DNA from: a virus
DNA length: 42,065 bases
Reading direction: 5' to 3' (one strand)
IMG/VR virus record: IMGVR_UViG_3300048034_000948
Span: 1 to 42,065 of that record
This document shows, piece by piece, positions 30,463 to 40,400 of this stretch. The notes beneath the pieces were generated by a model that was not told the origin of the DNA, did no database searches, and saw only the letters and a program-made list of their open reading frames with translations. Position 1 is the stretch's first letter; every line of letters begins with the position of its first letter. A program made the position numbers and the translations under genes.

Positions 30463-30701
30463 TCAGGTATTAATGTCTCTTCAGGCTCTGGAGCCGTATA
30501 ATTTACAACCTTGGTCACATCAATAAGCGAACTGACATCATGATTTCCGCTTAATGCGACAAGAAATCCATATTTATCATCATACTCAATCACTGTTGAG
30601 TAAGACTTTACTCTGCCTTTTGGTAATTCAAAGTGAGCGGAAAGCTGGTCGTGTACTTCCTCTACTTTTGTTTTGTCTGTGTCTATGTAAATTTTCACCA
30701 T
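30459..30701 (-). CDS. hypothetical 80-aa protein between fibre genes
   Basis: The protein is a compact alpha/beta fold (MVKIYIDTDKTKVEEVHDQL, then strands around VIEYDDKYGFLVALSG) with an acidic Pro-rich tail. I chose ATG 30701, which overlaps the upstream stop by seven bases and has GGGGG just before it; ATG 30713 would add MGVH. No family was recognised. It might help assemble or attach the neighbouring fibres. Confidence 0.62.
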   Translation of the reverse strand: MVKIYIDTDKTKVEEVHDQLSAHFELPKGRVKSYSTVIEYDDKYGFLVALSGNHDVSSLIDVTKVVNYTAPEPEETLIPE

Positions 30702-31714
30702 GTGAACCCCCATTTAGTTGATAAATACTGACCAGCTGTGTTGAAGTCTGCATCACTTAAGGACTCGCTCCACCATATAATTTCTCCAATTTCTCCACGC
30801 ATTGTGTAACCAGGGTGGGTATCATTTGTGCCTATTTGAAGACCCCCTAAAGCAATATAATTATCGCTAGCACTGGATGTTTTGTAATACTCGTCCCCAT
30901 AAGTCTTCTGGCTACCAAAACTAGAAACAATTCTCCATGCTACATCCTGTCTGTCGGTATCTGGATTATTTGACGCACGTGCCGTAAATAATGTACATTC
31001 TCCTTGGTCACCTTGATATCTATTATACCATGTCGGATTTACGCCTGACTTATTAAATTGTGTATACCAATACTTAGAAGTATTAGTGTCTTTTCTGCCA
31101 GTAATAGATACAGATTTCCACTGACCACAAACCGCACTATAAGTTCCTGCTGAATCGTAGTGTACACTGTCAGCAGTATTATCTGCATTTTTTGGCTGCG
31201 GGGTCTGCCTACATACAAACATTACTGTAGTTCCGCTTACGTGTAGCCGATTACTCATCATCTCACGAGAAGGCTGAAGGAATTGAGTGCCGTTAAATTG
31301 TAATACGGGCAAGTTGTTTATACGAGCATCTCCACTAGGTAAAACCAACGGAGTAGTGCCAGAATCTGAGACCATAGTTGGTTGCTGTAAACTAGTATTT
31401 GATTCAATAAAAGTACCTGTAACTAAGTCTTTAACCTTAGCAACTGAACCTCCATCTGCTGAAGGTACTCCATTAGAATCAAAGCAAGTGCCCGCTTGGG
31501 ATATGTCTACATGATTGAAAGGTCTAGCTACTTGGTTTGATCCGAGTTGATACTTCCCGAAATGTTTGCTGGGCGACCAGAACACCCAGTTTGTACCTTC
31601 GGATAAGAAAAGCTTTTTAGTATCAGTGGCGAATGCCATTTCTCCATCAGCGGTTGGTGGGTTGGCTAGAATATTAGCTTCCGTAGTTTTTGTATATGTT
31701 GTTAGTGAGGGCAT
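30695..31714 (-). CDS. tail fibre protein with LamG-like lectin domain
   Basis: Residues 20-48 hold a short module (ADGEMAFATDTKKLFLSEGT then NWVFW) also found in the next two fibre proteins. Residues about 50-339 form a concanavalin/LamG-like fold: VLQFNGTQFLQP, MFVCRQTP, MRGEIGEIIWWSESLSDADF, and the closing GQYLSTKWGF. This lectin shape usually binds surface glycans. It starts at ATG 31714. A head- or tail-fibre receptor-binding role is probable. Confidence 0.76.
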   Translation of the reverse strand: MPSLTTYTKTTEANILANPPTADGEMAFATDTKKLFLSEGTNWVFWSPSKHFGKYQLGSNQVARPFNHVDISQAGTCFDSNGVPSADGGSVAKVKDLVTGTFIESNTSLQQPTMVSDSGTTPLVLPSGDARINNLPVLQFNGTQFLQPSREMMSNRLHVSGTTVMFVCRQTPQPKNADNTADSVHYDSAGTYSAVCGQWKSVSITGRKDTNTSKYWYTQFNKSGVNPTWYNRYQGDQGECTLFTARASNNPDTDRQDVAWRIVSSFGSQKTYGDEYYKTSSASDNYIALGGLQIGTNDTHPGYTMRGEIGEIIWWSESLSDADFNTAGQYLSTKWGFTW

Positions 31715-31718
31715 TTTT

Positions 31719-32426
31719 TTAGCTTTCTATTTGTGAAAATACTTCGTTATCGAATTGGTCTAATCCAGTATATACCAACAAGGACGAGGACTTGTATTGT
31801 GGTGCGTTTACGCTGTGGTCAATATAACCCGTAACAAGTGCACTCGGTATATTGCTTATACAAAACCAATTTGGGGAAGTGATTGTAACGGTTTCATTAT
31901 TATCCCCGCTCACCACGGCAGTTGCTTCATTGGGTAATGCATTAGCGAGTAGATTATCAGCAAGGTTTTGAGAGCCTTGCCAATCAGAGGTTCCCCAATT
32001 TGCTTGATCCATATCTACATAATAAGATGCTCCCGAGGCATTTGCTGTTAATCTATTATGTATATTGTAGATAGCAAGGCTCTCATCATCTCCCATACTT
32101 ACGAAATAAAATATAGAACTATTTGCTGGGCCTGTAATAGGGCCAGGTACTCGTGAGTATGTGAATTCTGTTACATAGTCCTCCTGTGGTACATAAAACA
32201 AATCACCAGGCTGTTTATTTTCCACTGCAAGAATTTCGTCAAAGGTACCGTAAGTAATATTTACCTCTCCTGAGTCATCTACAGACTCTCCTACAACCGC
32301 AGGGGAATACTGAGACCACCCAGAGCCGCTGTAAACAATTATGCGACCAGTATCGGTCTCAAAGTACATATCGCCTGCGCTTGAGGTTGGGCGATTAGTT
32401 GATGTTGTTGTTAATAATTTACTCAT
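31719..32426 (-). CDS. tail fibre protein, 235 aa
   Basis: The N-terminus carries the same short module as its neighbours (SAGDMYFETDTGRIIVYSGS followed by GWSQY), which likely folds as a small beta hairpin at the fibre attachment end. The rest is beta-rich and polar with no known domain. It starts at ATG 32426, two bases after the stop of the 712-aa fibre gene. Shorter than the neighbouring fibres. Confidence 0.7.
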   Translation of the reverse strand: MSKLLTTTSTNRPTSSAGDMYFETDTGRIIVYSGSGWSQYSPAVVGESVDDSGEVNITYGTFDEILAVENKQPGDLFYVPQEDYVTEFTYSRVPGPITGPANSSIFYFVSMGDDESLAIYNIHNRLTANASGASYYVDMDQANWGTSDWQGSQNLADNLLANALPNEATAVVSGDNNETVTITSPNWFCISNIPSALVTGYIDHSVNAPQYKSSSLLVYTGLDQFDNEVFSQIES

Positions 32427-32428
32427 AC

Positions 32429-34567
32429 TTAGTCATTTTCAAATTTTGCCCAACCGTTGCTGTTTAATATATATAAATCATTCGTGTCAGTTCCGTATGC
32501 AATTGTGCCAGTGTCGTCACCTGTTCTACTTAAAATGCTTTGCTCCGTATCAAATGTAGCTATTGTTAATGTTTCTGGAATCGGAGTTTCTATAATTTCT
32601 GTCGTCAAATATGTAGGTTTTGGTGAAGATCTGGTTATTTCTACCCAGTCTTTTTCTTTCTCATAAGACTCATAACCAGTCGCAGGCGCAGCAAGAAGGT
32701 TTGCATATAATTTACTTTTTCCCGCAAGTACGGAAATTTCTTCAAACGATATTTTTACAAATTTTTCACCAACTGAGTTATATAAATAAACTACATCAAT
32801 TACTCTTAAATAGATCTGAGAGTTATTTGCTTCAAATGACTCAATGCCATCATTACCCCTACTAATTAATTTTTTATAATCTAATTTAATTATTATTCCT
32901 GGATTTATATTTAATGTACTAACAGCAGTATTATTACCATTTACACTTTCCTCATAAATCATCAAAGTACTGTCAGCCTGAGAGATAACTGAAGGATTTG
33001 CACTGCTCCTAGACGTAAAATCCAAAATCTTTATGTCTGAGCTAGCGGAAGTAATATATAAAGCATCTGATGTGTTTAATGTTTGGCTTTCGTGAACTGC
33101 TAAGTATTGCAGTTCGTTTCTCATAAAGTCAGATTGATTTATTGTCATATGGGATGGTAAGTAAGGGCCAAGGTCTATACTTACCAATAGAGTAGCTCCA
33201 TTAGGGTCTTCCGATAGCTCTATCTTCCAACTAGATTGCGTATACCTTACCCCTCCCTGTATCGATGGGTCAAATATAGCTGACCTGCCTGTAATATTTG
33301 CATCCATTGATACATTGAATGAGTCATTTAATAAACTTATATTAGAGACTGAAAAAATATTATCCTTTGGGTACTTTGGGAAATTCAGCCATGTTGCTAT
33401 ATCTTTTGCAATGCCTACTAAATCATTATCTTTTTGTTCGTAGAAAGAGTATCCATATTCCCATAAATTAGGTGATGTTCCGTCTTGATTGATGCCAAAA
33501 TAATTATGCCAAGTATAAATATCTTCTGCTCCTTCTCCGTAAACTATTTCAAACAATGCGTCTGTTAATGATTTTCTAAAAAACTTATAAGTACTATCCT
33601 CTGTATCTAGATCTGGCGAAAATGCATAATTTAACCTACTATACTTCTGCTCAACTGTAGAATCTTGTTCTATTTCTAAAAGGGAGTTTATGCCTTCGTT
33701 AATTTCTGTTGATTTTATACTTACACCTAAAGCTTTACTAGATTCATATAAACCAGAACCTGATGCTGCTAAATCTGCATCATAAGCAGAATAACTAAAA
33801 TCTAAAACTATGTGAGTACCATTGTTTGCATTATAGTTAGGGAGGAACTCTACTAATGGTGTGCCAATGGTTCTGTTTTCTTCTAAAACTTTATCTTCTC
33901 CCTCGAAGAGCATTATATTTATGTATTTTCGTATTAAATTAAGCGCTCCAAATACTTTTTCTGACTGTTTTGCTTTTGGCAAAAATACATTAAATTTAGG
34001 ATAGCCTCTAGAGATGTTACCTGCTTTGTTTTTTTGTACTGAAACTACATCTGAACTTCTTAGTGGGTATAAGAAATTTCCATCTGTCTTTAAGTTTTTG
34101 TCCCTGTCGTTTGAGGATAGGTTCATTACCTTGAAGTCTGTAACAATTAATGGATGCAGATTGACTACTTCAATGTCACTAGGTGGCCCATATGGCTCTT
34201 CTCCCGCAGGCCTGCTATCGTAGCGATAAAGTTTAATATCACTAACTGGAGATGGTAAAGAGCTTACTCTTGCAAATACATCACTAGGTTCTTGGTTTGG
34301 CCAGCCTGCAGGTCTTTTGTTGGTATCATAAACCTCCAGTTGAGTTATTGATAGAGGAGAGGAGGAAGCATCTAATCCACTTACTTTTGCAGGAATATAT
34401 AAAATAGAAAAATCAGTAACCTCTAAAGGGTATGTTTCTATACTTATAGGTTCAGGAGCTAAAGGTATTACAAGTGAAAGATTTTCAACAACTAGCTGAG
34501 TGACTTTTAGTAAACCTCCCTCTCCTAATATTTGCTTAAAAGCAAAAGGGTTTATGATAAAAGTCAT
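32429..34567 (-). CDS. tail fibre/adhesin, 712 aa
   Basis: The first 150 residues contain degenerate repeats: segments ending VTDF or VSDI, and two RPAG...PPSD(V/I)-type pieces (KRPAGWPNQEPSDV and SRPAGEEPYGPPSDI). The middle is beta-rich with no known domain. The C-terminus ends with the shared module (GTIAYGTDTNDLYILNSNGW), which in the next two genes is at the N-terminus. The protein may therefore dock to them or have traded the module. ATG 34567 overlaps the collagen-like gene by four bases (ATGA). Confidence 0.72.
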   Translation of the reverse strand: MTFIINPFAFKQILGEGGLLKVTQLVVENLSLVIPLAPEPISIETYPLEVTDFSILYIPAKVSGLDASSSPLSITQLEVYDTNKRPAGWPNQEPSDVFARVSSLPSPVSDIKLYRYDSRPAGEEPYGPPSDIEVVNLHPLIVTDFKVMNLSSNDRDKNLKTDGNFLYPLRSSDVVSVQKNKAGNISRGYPKFNVFLPKAKQSEKVFGALNLIRKYINIMLFEGEDKVLEENRTIGTPLVEFLPNYNANNGTHIVLDFSYSAYDADLAASGSGLYESSKALGVSIKSTEINEGINSLLEIEQDSTVEQKYSRLNYAFSPDLDTEDSTYKFFRKSLTDALFEIVYGEGAEDIYTWHNYFGINQDGTSPNLWEYGYSFYEQKDNDLVGIAKDIATWLNFPKYPKDNIFSVSNISLLNDSFNVSMDANITGRSAIFDPSIQGGVRYTQSSWKIELSEDPNGATLLVSIDLGPYLPSHMTINQSDFMRNELQYLAVHESQTLNTSDALYITSASSDIKILDFTSRSSANPSVISQADSTLMIYEESVNGNNTAVSTLNINPGIIIKLDYKKLISRGNDGIESFEANNSQIYLRVIDVVYLYNSVGEKFVKISFEEISVLAGKSKLYANLLAAPATGYESYEKEKDWVEITRSSPKPTYLTTEIIETPIPETLTIATFDTEQSILSRTGDDTGTIAYGTDTNDLYILNSNGWAKFEND

Positions 34568-37128
34568 GCCTCAGTCCCAACCAACCAAACTTTTAATCCT
34601 GCGCCTGTTATTGTAGAACCTACTGTTTGTAGGTGAACTGTTATTGTATCGTCTTCTGATATAGAAGGATTATCTATAGTAGGCTGCGTGGTCGCACTAG
34701 TGCTTGTTTTCGACCCATCTTCTATCACAATTGACTCGGATAATAATGAAACACCACTATTTCTTATATCTACAGTCAGAGCAGAACCTGTGGGAGCTGT
34801 ACTTAAGGTTGCTTTTACTTTTGTTACACTCATAGAAGCAGGAACAGTAAATTCTACTTTTTTGCCTGTAGTAAGATCCGAAATTTCATCAGAACAAGCT
34901 ACCCCGAAATAAATTGGTTCTGCTGGCACATTACTCAGGTCACTAAAGCTGCCAGTTGTTGCAATAGATGATAAATTATCTATTTTATTCTTATCAGAAG
35001 AACTCAATAATCCCGCAAGCGTACTAGACGCACTTTCTACTTCAGCATGCGTGCCAGTGGATGAAGTGATTGTAAGGGAATCTCCATCACGCAAATCTAC
35101 TCCTAAATTAGTAGCATCCCCACCTCCTCCACCAGAAGCTTCTGTGGGGTTTATCCATTGCGTGTCATAATCTTGTGATGATGATTTTGCTAAGACTTGA
35201 CCAGCTATTCCACCTTTTGGAATGCCTTCACCCTTAAGTGATCCAAAGTTTGTATAGTTGCTGGTTACAGATCCATCTAATCCGCCTAATAGTCTGTATA
35301 AAGTAAAAGTGTCTTTTCCTATAAATAGTCTATCGAAAGATGTAATTGTTCCTCCAAAATTTATATATGCTTCATTCCAAGGGTATGGATTTATAGAATC
35401 TTGATAAATATATATACTACTACCATCCTTACCTCTCTCTCCACTTGTTAAAAGGTTTACTAGAACAAACCAGTGAAGCTTTTGTGAGCCAACATAAGAA
35501 GGAGTGATTGTACCGATTGTTGCTTGAGAGCCTGGAAAGTTTATTGAATTTACCTCCCAAGTACTAGGTAAGGGATAAAAATTATCTGCAGTAGAGTAGT
35601 TAAATGCAAATGGTGGAGATTTACTAGAATCATCAAGCCTTAAAACCCACCTTGTGTTAGTTGGATCATAGACAATAATATAATCAGGCATGTCTATCTG
35701 GGCTTGCCTGTATTCTGCTTTTTCTAAATCAGAAAATTTTTCAAATGTAAATATCCCATTTATATCAAACTCTGCATCTGCAGTACCATCCATTTGTCCA
35801 GAAACAGTAATCGTTGATAAGTGATCTACAGATTTTTTCTCTAAAATATCTAGAGTATCAGTATTGAAATGGAAATCATTTATTTGTCCTTGATAATCAA
35901 GAGGAGTGTAATCTCCAGAAGTCCATACGGAACCCTTATCTCCTACCTCACCTTTAGTTCCTTCAGGCAATACAATATCTAAAATTGCATCATTTGCAGT
36001 TCCTACATTAGTAACTGAAGGCTCGTTCCCTGTAGTTACAGTACCTACACTCAAAGTAGCAGCGTCGCCCTTTGATCCATCTAATATTTCTGCTAAAACT
36101 ACCCATGAAATAGAACCAGCAGTAAAATTGAATTCTACTGAGTTACTAGTATTAAAAGTTATTGCTGCAGTATAAATAGATCCTGCTTCATGCGGGAATT
36201 TACTTAAAATATTATACTCAATCCCGCTTTCTACTCTTGTGAAGCTTGTCCACTTGTTGTGGTCTTCGGGTTTAGATGCTAAAGAATCTAGTAGGGAGAC
36301 AATATTTTGATCGTCTAGTGCTGCGCTTCCGCTTCTGACTAAAGATGCAGTGTTATTAGAAAATGTTGTATCAGAAGTGTTATTCCCTGTGTTATCTATG
36401 AATGTTATTGTATATGTATCTTGCTCTGTAGCAGTATCATCAGTTTTACTTAATGTTAATACAACTGTATCATTTAAAGCATATGGATTTTCTGATTTCC
36501 ATTTTGCTTCTGAATAAATTTCAGATTTTTTATAAATTGAAGCATTTTCTGTGTTAAAATGAAAGTCATTATTTTTTCCATCTGAAGCTAATGGCACTCC
36601 ATTATATGCTGTCCATAAATTACCATCTTGTCCCGATTGTCCAGTACTTCCCTGGTCTCCTACTTCTCCAGAGTCCCCTGTATCCCCTTTTTCTCCCCTA
36701 AAAGTACCTATTGACAACCAACTTGTTTGATTCTTTTCTGCATACCAAATAGTGGCATTGCTTGAATCTAACTTATATTCATCATAAGTATCAGGTTGTG
36801 TTTTATCATCAGGCGTAATGCCAGCTAAATCCTCATGCGTCCATTGATCTCCGTCAATGCCGTCTAATCCTGCTGCGCCTGGGGTTCCTTGATCTCCTTG
36901 ATCGCCAAGGAAAGATCCTATTACTTGCCAATTAGCTATTGTTTCTGATGTGCCTTCGGGTAAATAGTAAAAATCTTTTGTTTCAGTATTTAAGAAATAC
37001 TTTGCATAACCAAAAGAGGTGCCAGAGTTAGGTGGATCATTGGCGCCGAATTCAATTTTATCTCCATCTACGCCAGGAGCGCCAGATGGGCCAACGCCGC
37101 TTGTAATATTTTTAACAATTAGATACAT
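34564..37128 (-). CDS. collagen-like tail fibre, 854 aa
   Basis: Gly-X-Y collagen-like blocks occur at about 11-23, 75-94, 145-169, 385-395 and 560-568 (for example GDQGDQGTPGAAGLDGIDGD and GEKGDTGDSGEVGDQG). Between them are repeated globular modules with the pattern F(H/Y)FNT-x-T followed by W..IG.F.G. The layout suggests a trimer in which triple-helical rods join small knobs. The last third is beta-rich (ATNLGVDLRDGDSLTITSST and on) and may be the receptor-binding or trimerising end. It starts at ATG 37128, one base after the previous stop. Family call by composition; receptor unknown. Confidence 0.8.
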   Translation of the reverse strand: MYLIVKNITSGVGPSGAPGVDGDKIEFGANDPPNSGTSFGYAKYFLNTETKDFYYLPEGTSETIANWQVIGSFLGDQGDQGTPGAAGLDGIDGDQWTHEDLAGITPDDKTQPDTYDEYKLDSSNATIWYAEKNQTSWLSIGTFRGEKGDTGDSGEVGDQGSTGQSGQDGNLWTAYNGVPLASDGKNNDFHFNTENASIYKKSEIYSEAKWKSENPYALNDTVVLTLSKTDDTATEQDTYTITFIDNTGNNTSDTTFSNNTASLVRSGSAALDDQNIVSLLDSLASKPEDHNKWTSFTRVESGIEYNILSKFPHEAGSIYTAAITFNTSNSVEFNFTAGSISWVVLAEILDGSKGDAATLSVGTVTTGNEPSVTNVGTANDAILDIVLPEGTKGEVGDKGSVWTSGDYTPLDYQGQINDFHFNTDTLDILEKKSVDHLSTITVSGQMDGTADAEFDINGIFTFEKFSDLEKAEYRQAQIDMPDYIIVYDPTNTRWVLRLDDSSKSPPFAFNYSTADNFYPLPSTWEVNSINFPGSQATIGTITPSYVGSQKLHWFVLVNLLTSGERGKDGSSIYIYQDSINPYPWNEAYINFGGTITSFDRLFIGKDTFTLYRLLGGLDGSVTSNYTNFGSLKGEGIPKGGIAGQVLAKSSSQDYDTQWINPTEASGGGGGDATNLGVDLRDGDSLTITSSTGTHAEVESASSTLAGLLSSSDKNKIDNLSSIATTGSFSDLSNVPAEPIYFGVACSDEISDLTTGKKVEFTVPASMSVTKVKATLSTAPTGSALTVDIRNSGVSLLSESIVIEDGSKTSTSATTQPTIDNPSISEDDTITVHLQTVGSTITGAGLKVWLVGTEA

Positions 37129-37129
37129 T

Positions 37130-37405
37130 TTAGTCGCCAGATATTCTAAGTTCTGTAGTTCCAGAAGCAGTTATACCATATATAGCACCTGATGTTTCAT
37201 CTCTATTTATGGCTAAAATTTCGTTAGGAGCAAGGGGGAATCCATTTGCTACAGTTAATTCGTTTTGTTCTTTTGTCCATTGTAAGTAAACAACTGAACT
37301 TCCTGTGTTTTTTACTAGTAAACTACTAATGTTCTTTTTAGTGTACGGATCGGCTGCTGGAGCAACCACAGATGCTGTACTAGTTGCTGTTGCTGAAATT
37401 CTCAT
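37130..37405 (-). CDS. small beta-sandwich virion protein, 91 aa
   Basis: The protein has the pattern of small phage decoration or fibre-base proteins. NISSLLVKNTGSSVVYLQW is followed by NGFPLAPNEILAIN, then GAIYGITASGTTELRI. It has no signal peptide and an Ala/Thr/Ser-rich N-terminus. It starts at ATG 37405, two bases after the large fibre gene. A structural role on head or tail is likely. Confidence 0.7.
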   Translation of the reverse strand: MRISATATSTASVVAPAADPYTKKNISSLLVKNTGSSVVYLQWTKEQNELTVANGFPLAPNEILAINRDETSGAIYGITASGTTELRISGD

Positions 37406-37407
37406 AT

Positions 37408-40400
37408 TTAGGTAATAATATATGGTTGTGCGCTTGATAAAGAATAATCTATATCCCTGACTAAAGTAACGCTAAATCTTGCAAGAGAATATGAATGACT
37501 ACCATCTGACACTTGAAAATCACAATTAATTACTCCTGTTTCATTCCCAAGCGTAAAATAGCTATGTATTTCTTGTGTGTCAAAATCTAGTGTTGCTAAG
37601 AATGATGTTTGAGCGACTGCACCTATCTCTACACCAGTAACATCATTATTGTAAGTAATTAGTGCAGGAGATTGAATATTTTCCCAATATCTTAGTAGGG
37701 AGTTTACGGTACCATTAAAGACTTGATTGCTTTGATAAGGACTATGATTTCCAATTTTTAAAAAATCTAATGTTGTATTTGAACTCCATGCATTCTCAGG
37801 GTAACCACCTGGCAGGCTCACAGTCCTTATTAAATTATCATCAATCCATACTTTTATATTCTGCTCCTGTAGGTCATAAAACCAATTTAACTGAAAATCT
37901 TGTCCATAATTAAAACTTACATTGGATATAGTGAAATCTGCATGCTGCGTAGGGCTATCTCCACCTGTGAAAAATCTTATGCCTCCATTAACTATTTCTA
38001 CAAACGAAGCATGTTTAGAATTTTGAATAGATAAAGTATTAATATTTGCCTGAATATCAGAATCAAAGGCATACGCAATTTCTTCAAAGCTTACAGGAGA
38101 TGTAAAATTTATATTATGTGTTCCTGCCTTAAAAAAAGTCTCGTGAACCTTTAGCCATCCATAATGATTATTTTTAATATAAATAGAAATATTATTATTA
38201 TCACTCGTAAGATCACTTGATACACCTGAATAGTTTGCGTCTAAATGAACATTGTAAGTCTTGCCAGCAACTCCTAAAAAGTTATCTGGATGCTTATCAC
38301 CAAGCTCTTGGCATAACCAGTAAACATCCCTAATGCCTGTAGCTGTATTTAAAATCTGTGACTTGTCGTCTGGTGCTGTACTTATACCTGGATTATTATT
38401 AAATCCGCTTATGATTAAGCTGTTATTTCTTGGAGCTATTACGGCACTTGCTGTTTCATAATGCTTTTTTTCGTAAGTACTATCTAGGACTGCATGAGAA
38501 CATGAAGGCTTATTAAATGCTGTATTATATACCTTTAAGTCAATACTTTCTAAAAAATTATCAGCATCAGTCGTTTTTTCTGAAATTATATCTACCCTCT
38601 CTATATCTCCATTTGGTATAAATATTAACTCTGCTCCGACAGCGATGCTATCATAATTAAATGAATGGTATCCAACAGTCCCAATACTGAGATTGGGCTG
38701 ATTTGTTTGTACTACAGTTCCATTAGAGTTAAAAAATTGTATTTTACCTATAAATCCAGCTCCTCCTTTAATATGCAAACCTATAACATTGTTTGCCTTT
38801 AATGGGTAATTTAAATACTGTGATATCCTTACTCCAGCACGAGATTCTAGTGGGGAAATTTTATTTTCAATGTGAAGCGGGTCGTTAAACGAAGATAAAT
38901 TTTTTGTATGCCAGTCTTTTAAAAGATAAGCTCTACTTTCATCAACCATTACGTGTTCTCCTAGAGATGTATTATTTATATCATCCCAATCATGCCATTC
39001 GTGCGTCACTACAGAGTGATCTTCTTCTTGACCAATATCGTATGGCAATAGATGCCATTTATTATTAGTAGAGTCTTCTCTACGAACATATAATTCTTTA
39101 TAATATAAAGATACGGTAGCATGATCTGTATCATTGACACTATCTTGATCCAGCACAAAAACATCAGTATTCTCGATATCCGACAACAATACCTCTATAT
39201 CTTGAGAAGTAGTATTAAAATATATTTCTATGTCTACCAATCTTGGTTTTTGACCAGAATGTTTAGTTACTAAATTAAGATTATCCCAATACCATCTATT
39301 TGTATAATCAGGCTCATTATCGTGCGGTGCTACAGAATCAGTGTAATCAATGTTGCTGTTACTGACTGTTTCATTTCCAGTTAAATACTGCACACTAATT
39401 CCATTAGTGTTATCTATACTTTGTACTGTTTCTGAGATGTCAATTTTTACTGATTTTATAAGGCTTCCATTATCCTTGATTTCTAATTTTAATGGAATGT
39501 GAGAGGGTGTACCTAAAGCAATAGTCCCTTTAACTACATGTATTCCTGTACCTGTAGATGTAAAACTAGAAATCTTTTTTTGTCCGTACGTATTAGGATG
39601 ATCGCCAGTACCATCACGCTCAACTCTCCATGCATAATAATCTGCTCTTGATAATTCAGAATTTTTTAAAATAGATTCTTGTGAACTATAAGTTTCTATG
39701 TCACTAAACTCATGACGAATAAGCTTTAATTTTTCGATATATAATTCGCTTTCCACATAGGGACACCAAATAATCTTTATATCTACAGGATTTGAAATTG
39801 ATGGGCTGGGTGCATCCGTTGTTGATTGCAGGAAAGGAAGGAAATCTATAACTACACGTTTTTTAACAGTATTTGTAATTTTTCTTGCTACTGCTATTTG
39901 CGGGGTTGTTGCATTATGGGGTGTAAAGCATACCGCAAGATATCCAGCAGTAGGAGATTGCGTGTTATTTGTATATTTAACAAAACACTCACCTAAGTCT
40001 AACGTGAATTTATCTCCTACATAGTTTAGTATACTTGCTGAAATACTGGGTCTTATTGATGTATCAGATACTATATCACTTACACCATTTCCAGTTATGG
40101 CATTATTATCACTGCTTACAAAAGAAAAAACTGCGCCAATATCTTCAGTGAATGTAGTGGACGCATTTTGTGGATTAACCACGTTACTAAACTGAAAGAA
40201 AGAATCACTGGCTGGATCAATTCTGTTATATTGATCAGTTACACTAAATAAATTTTCATAGGAGTCTGCATCAGGGAAAAATTCTGGGTTTTCTGTGACT
40301 ATTTCCGTATCATTTCCTGAGCTTGCTATTATACCTGAATCCGTTTGGCTAATATTTAAATCTAGTCCAAAAAATGCATTTTCATCCTCACTTATACTCT

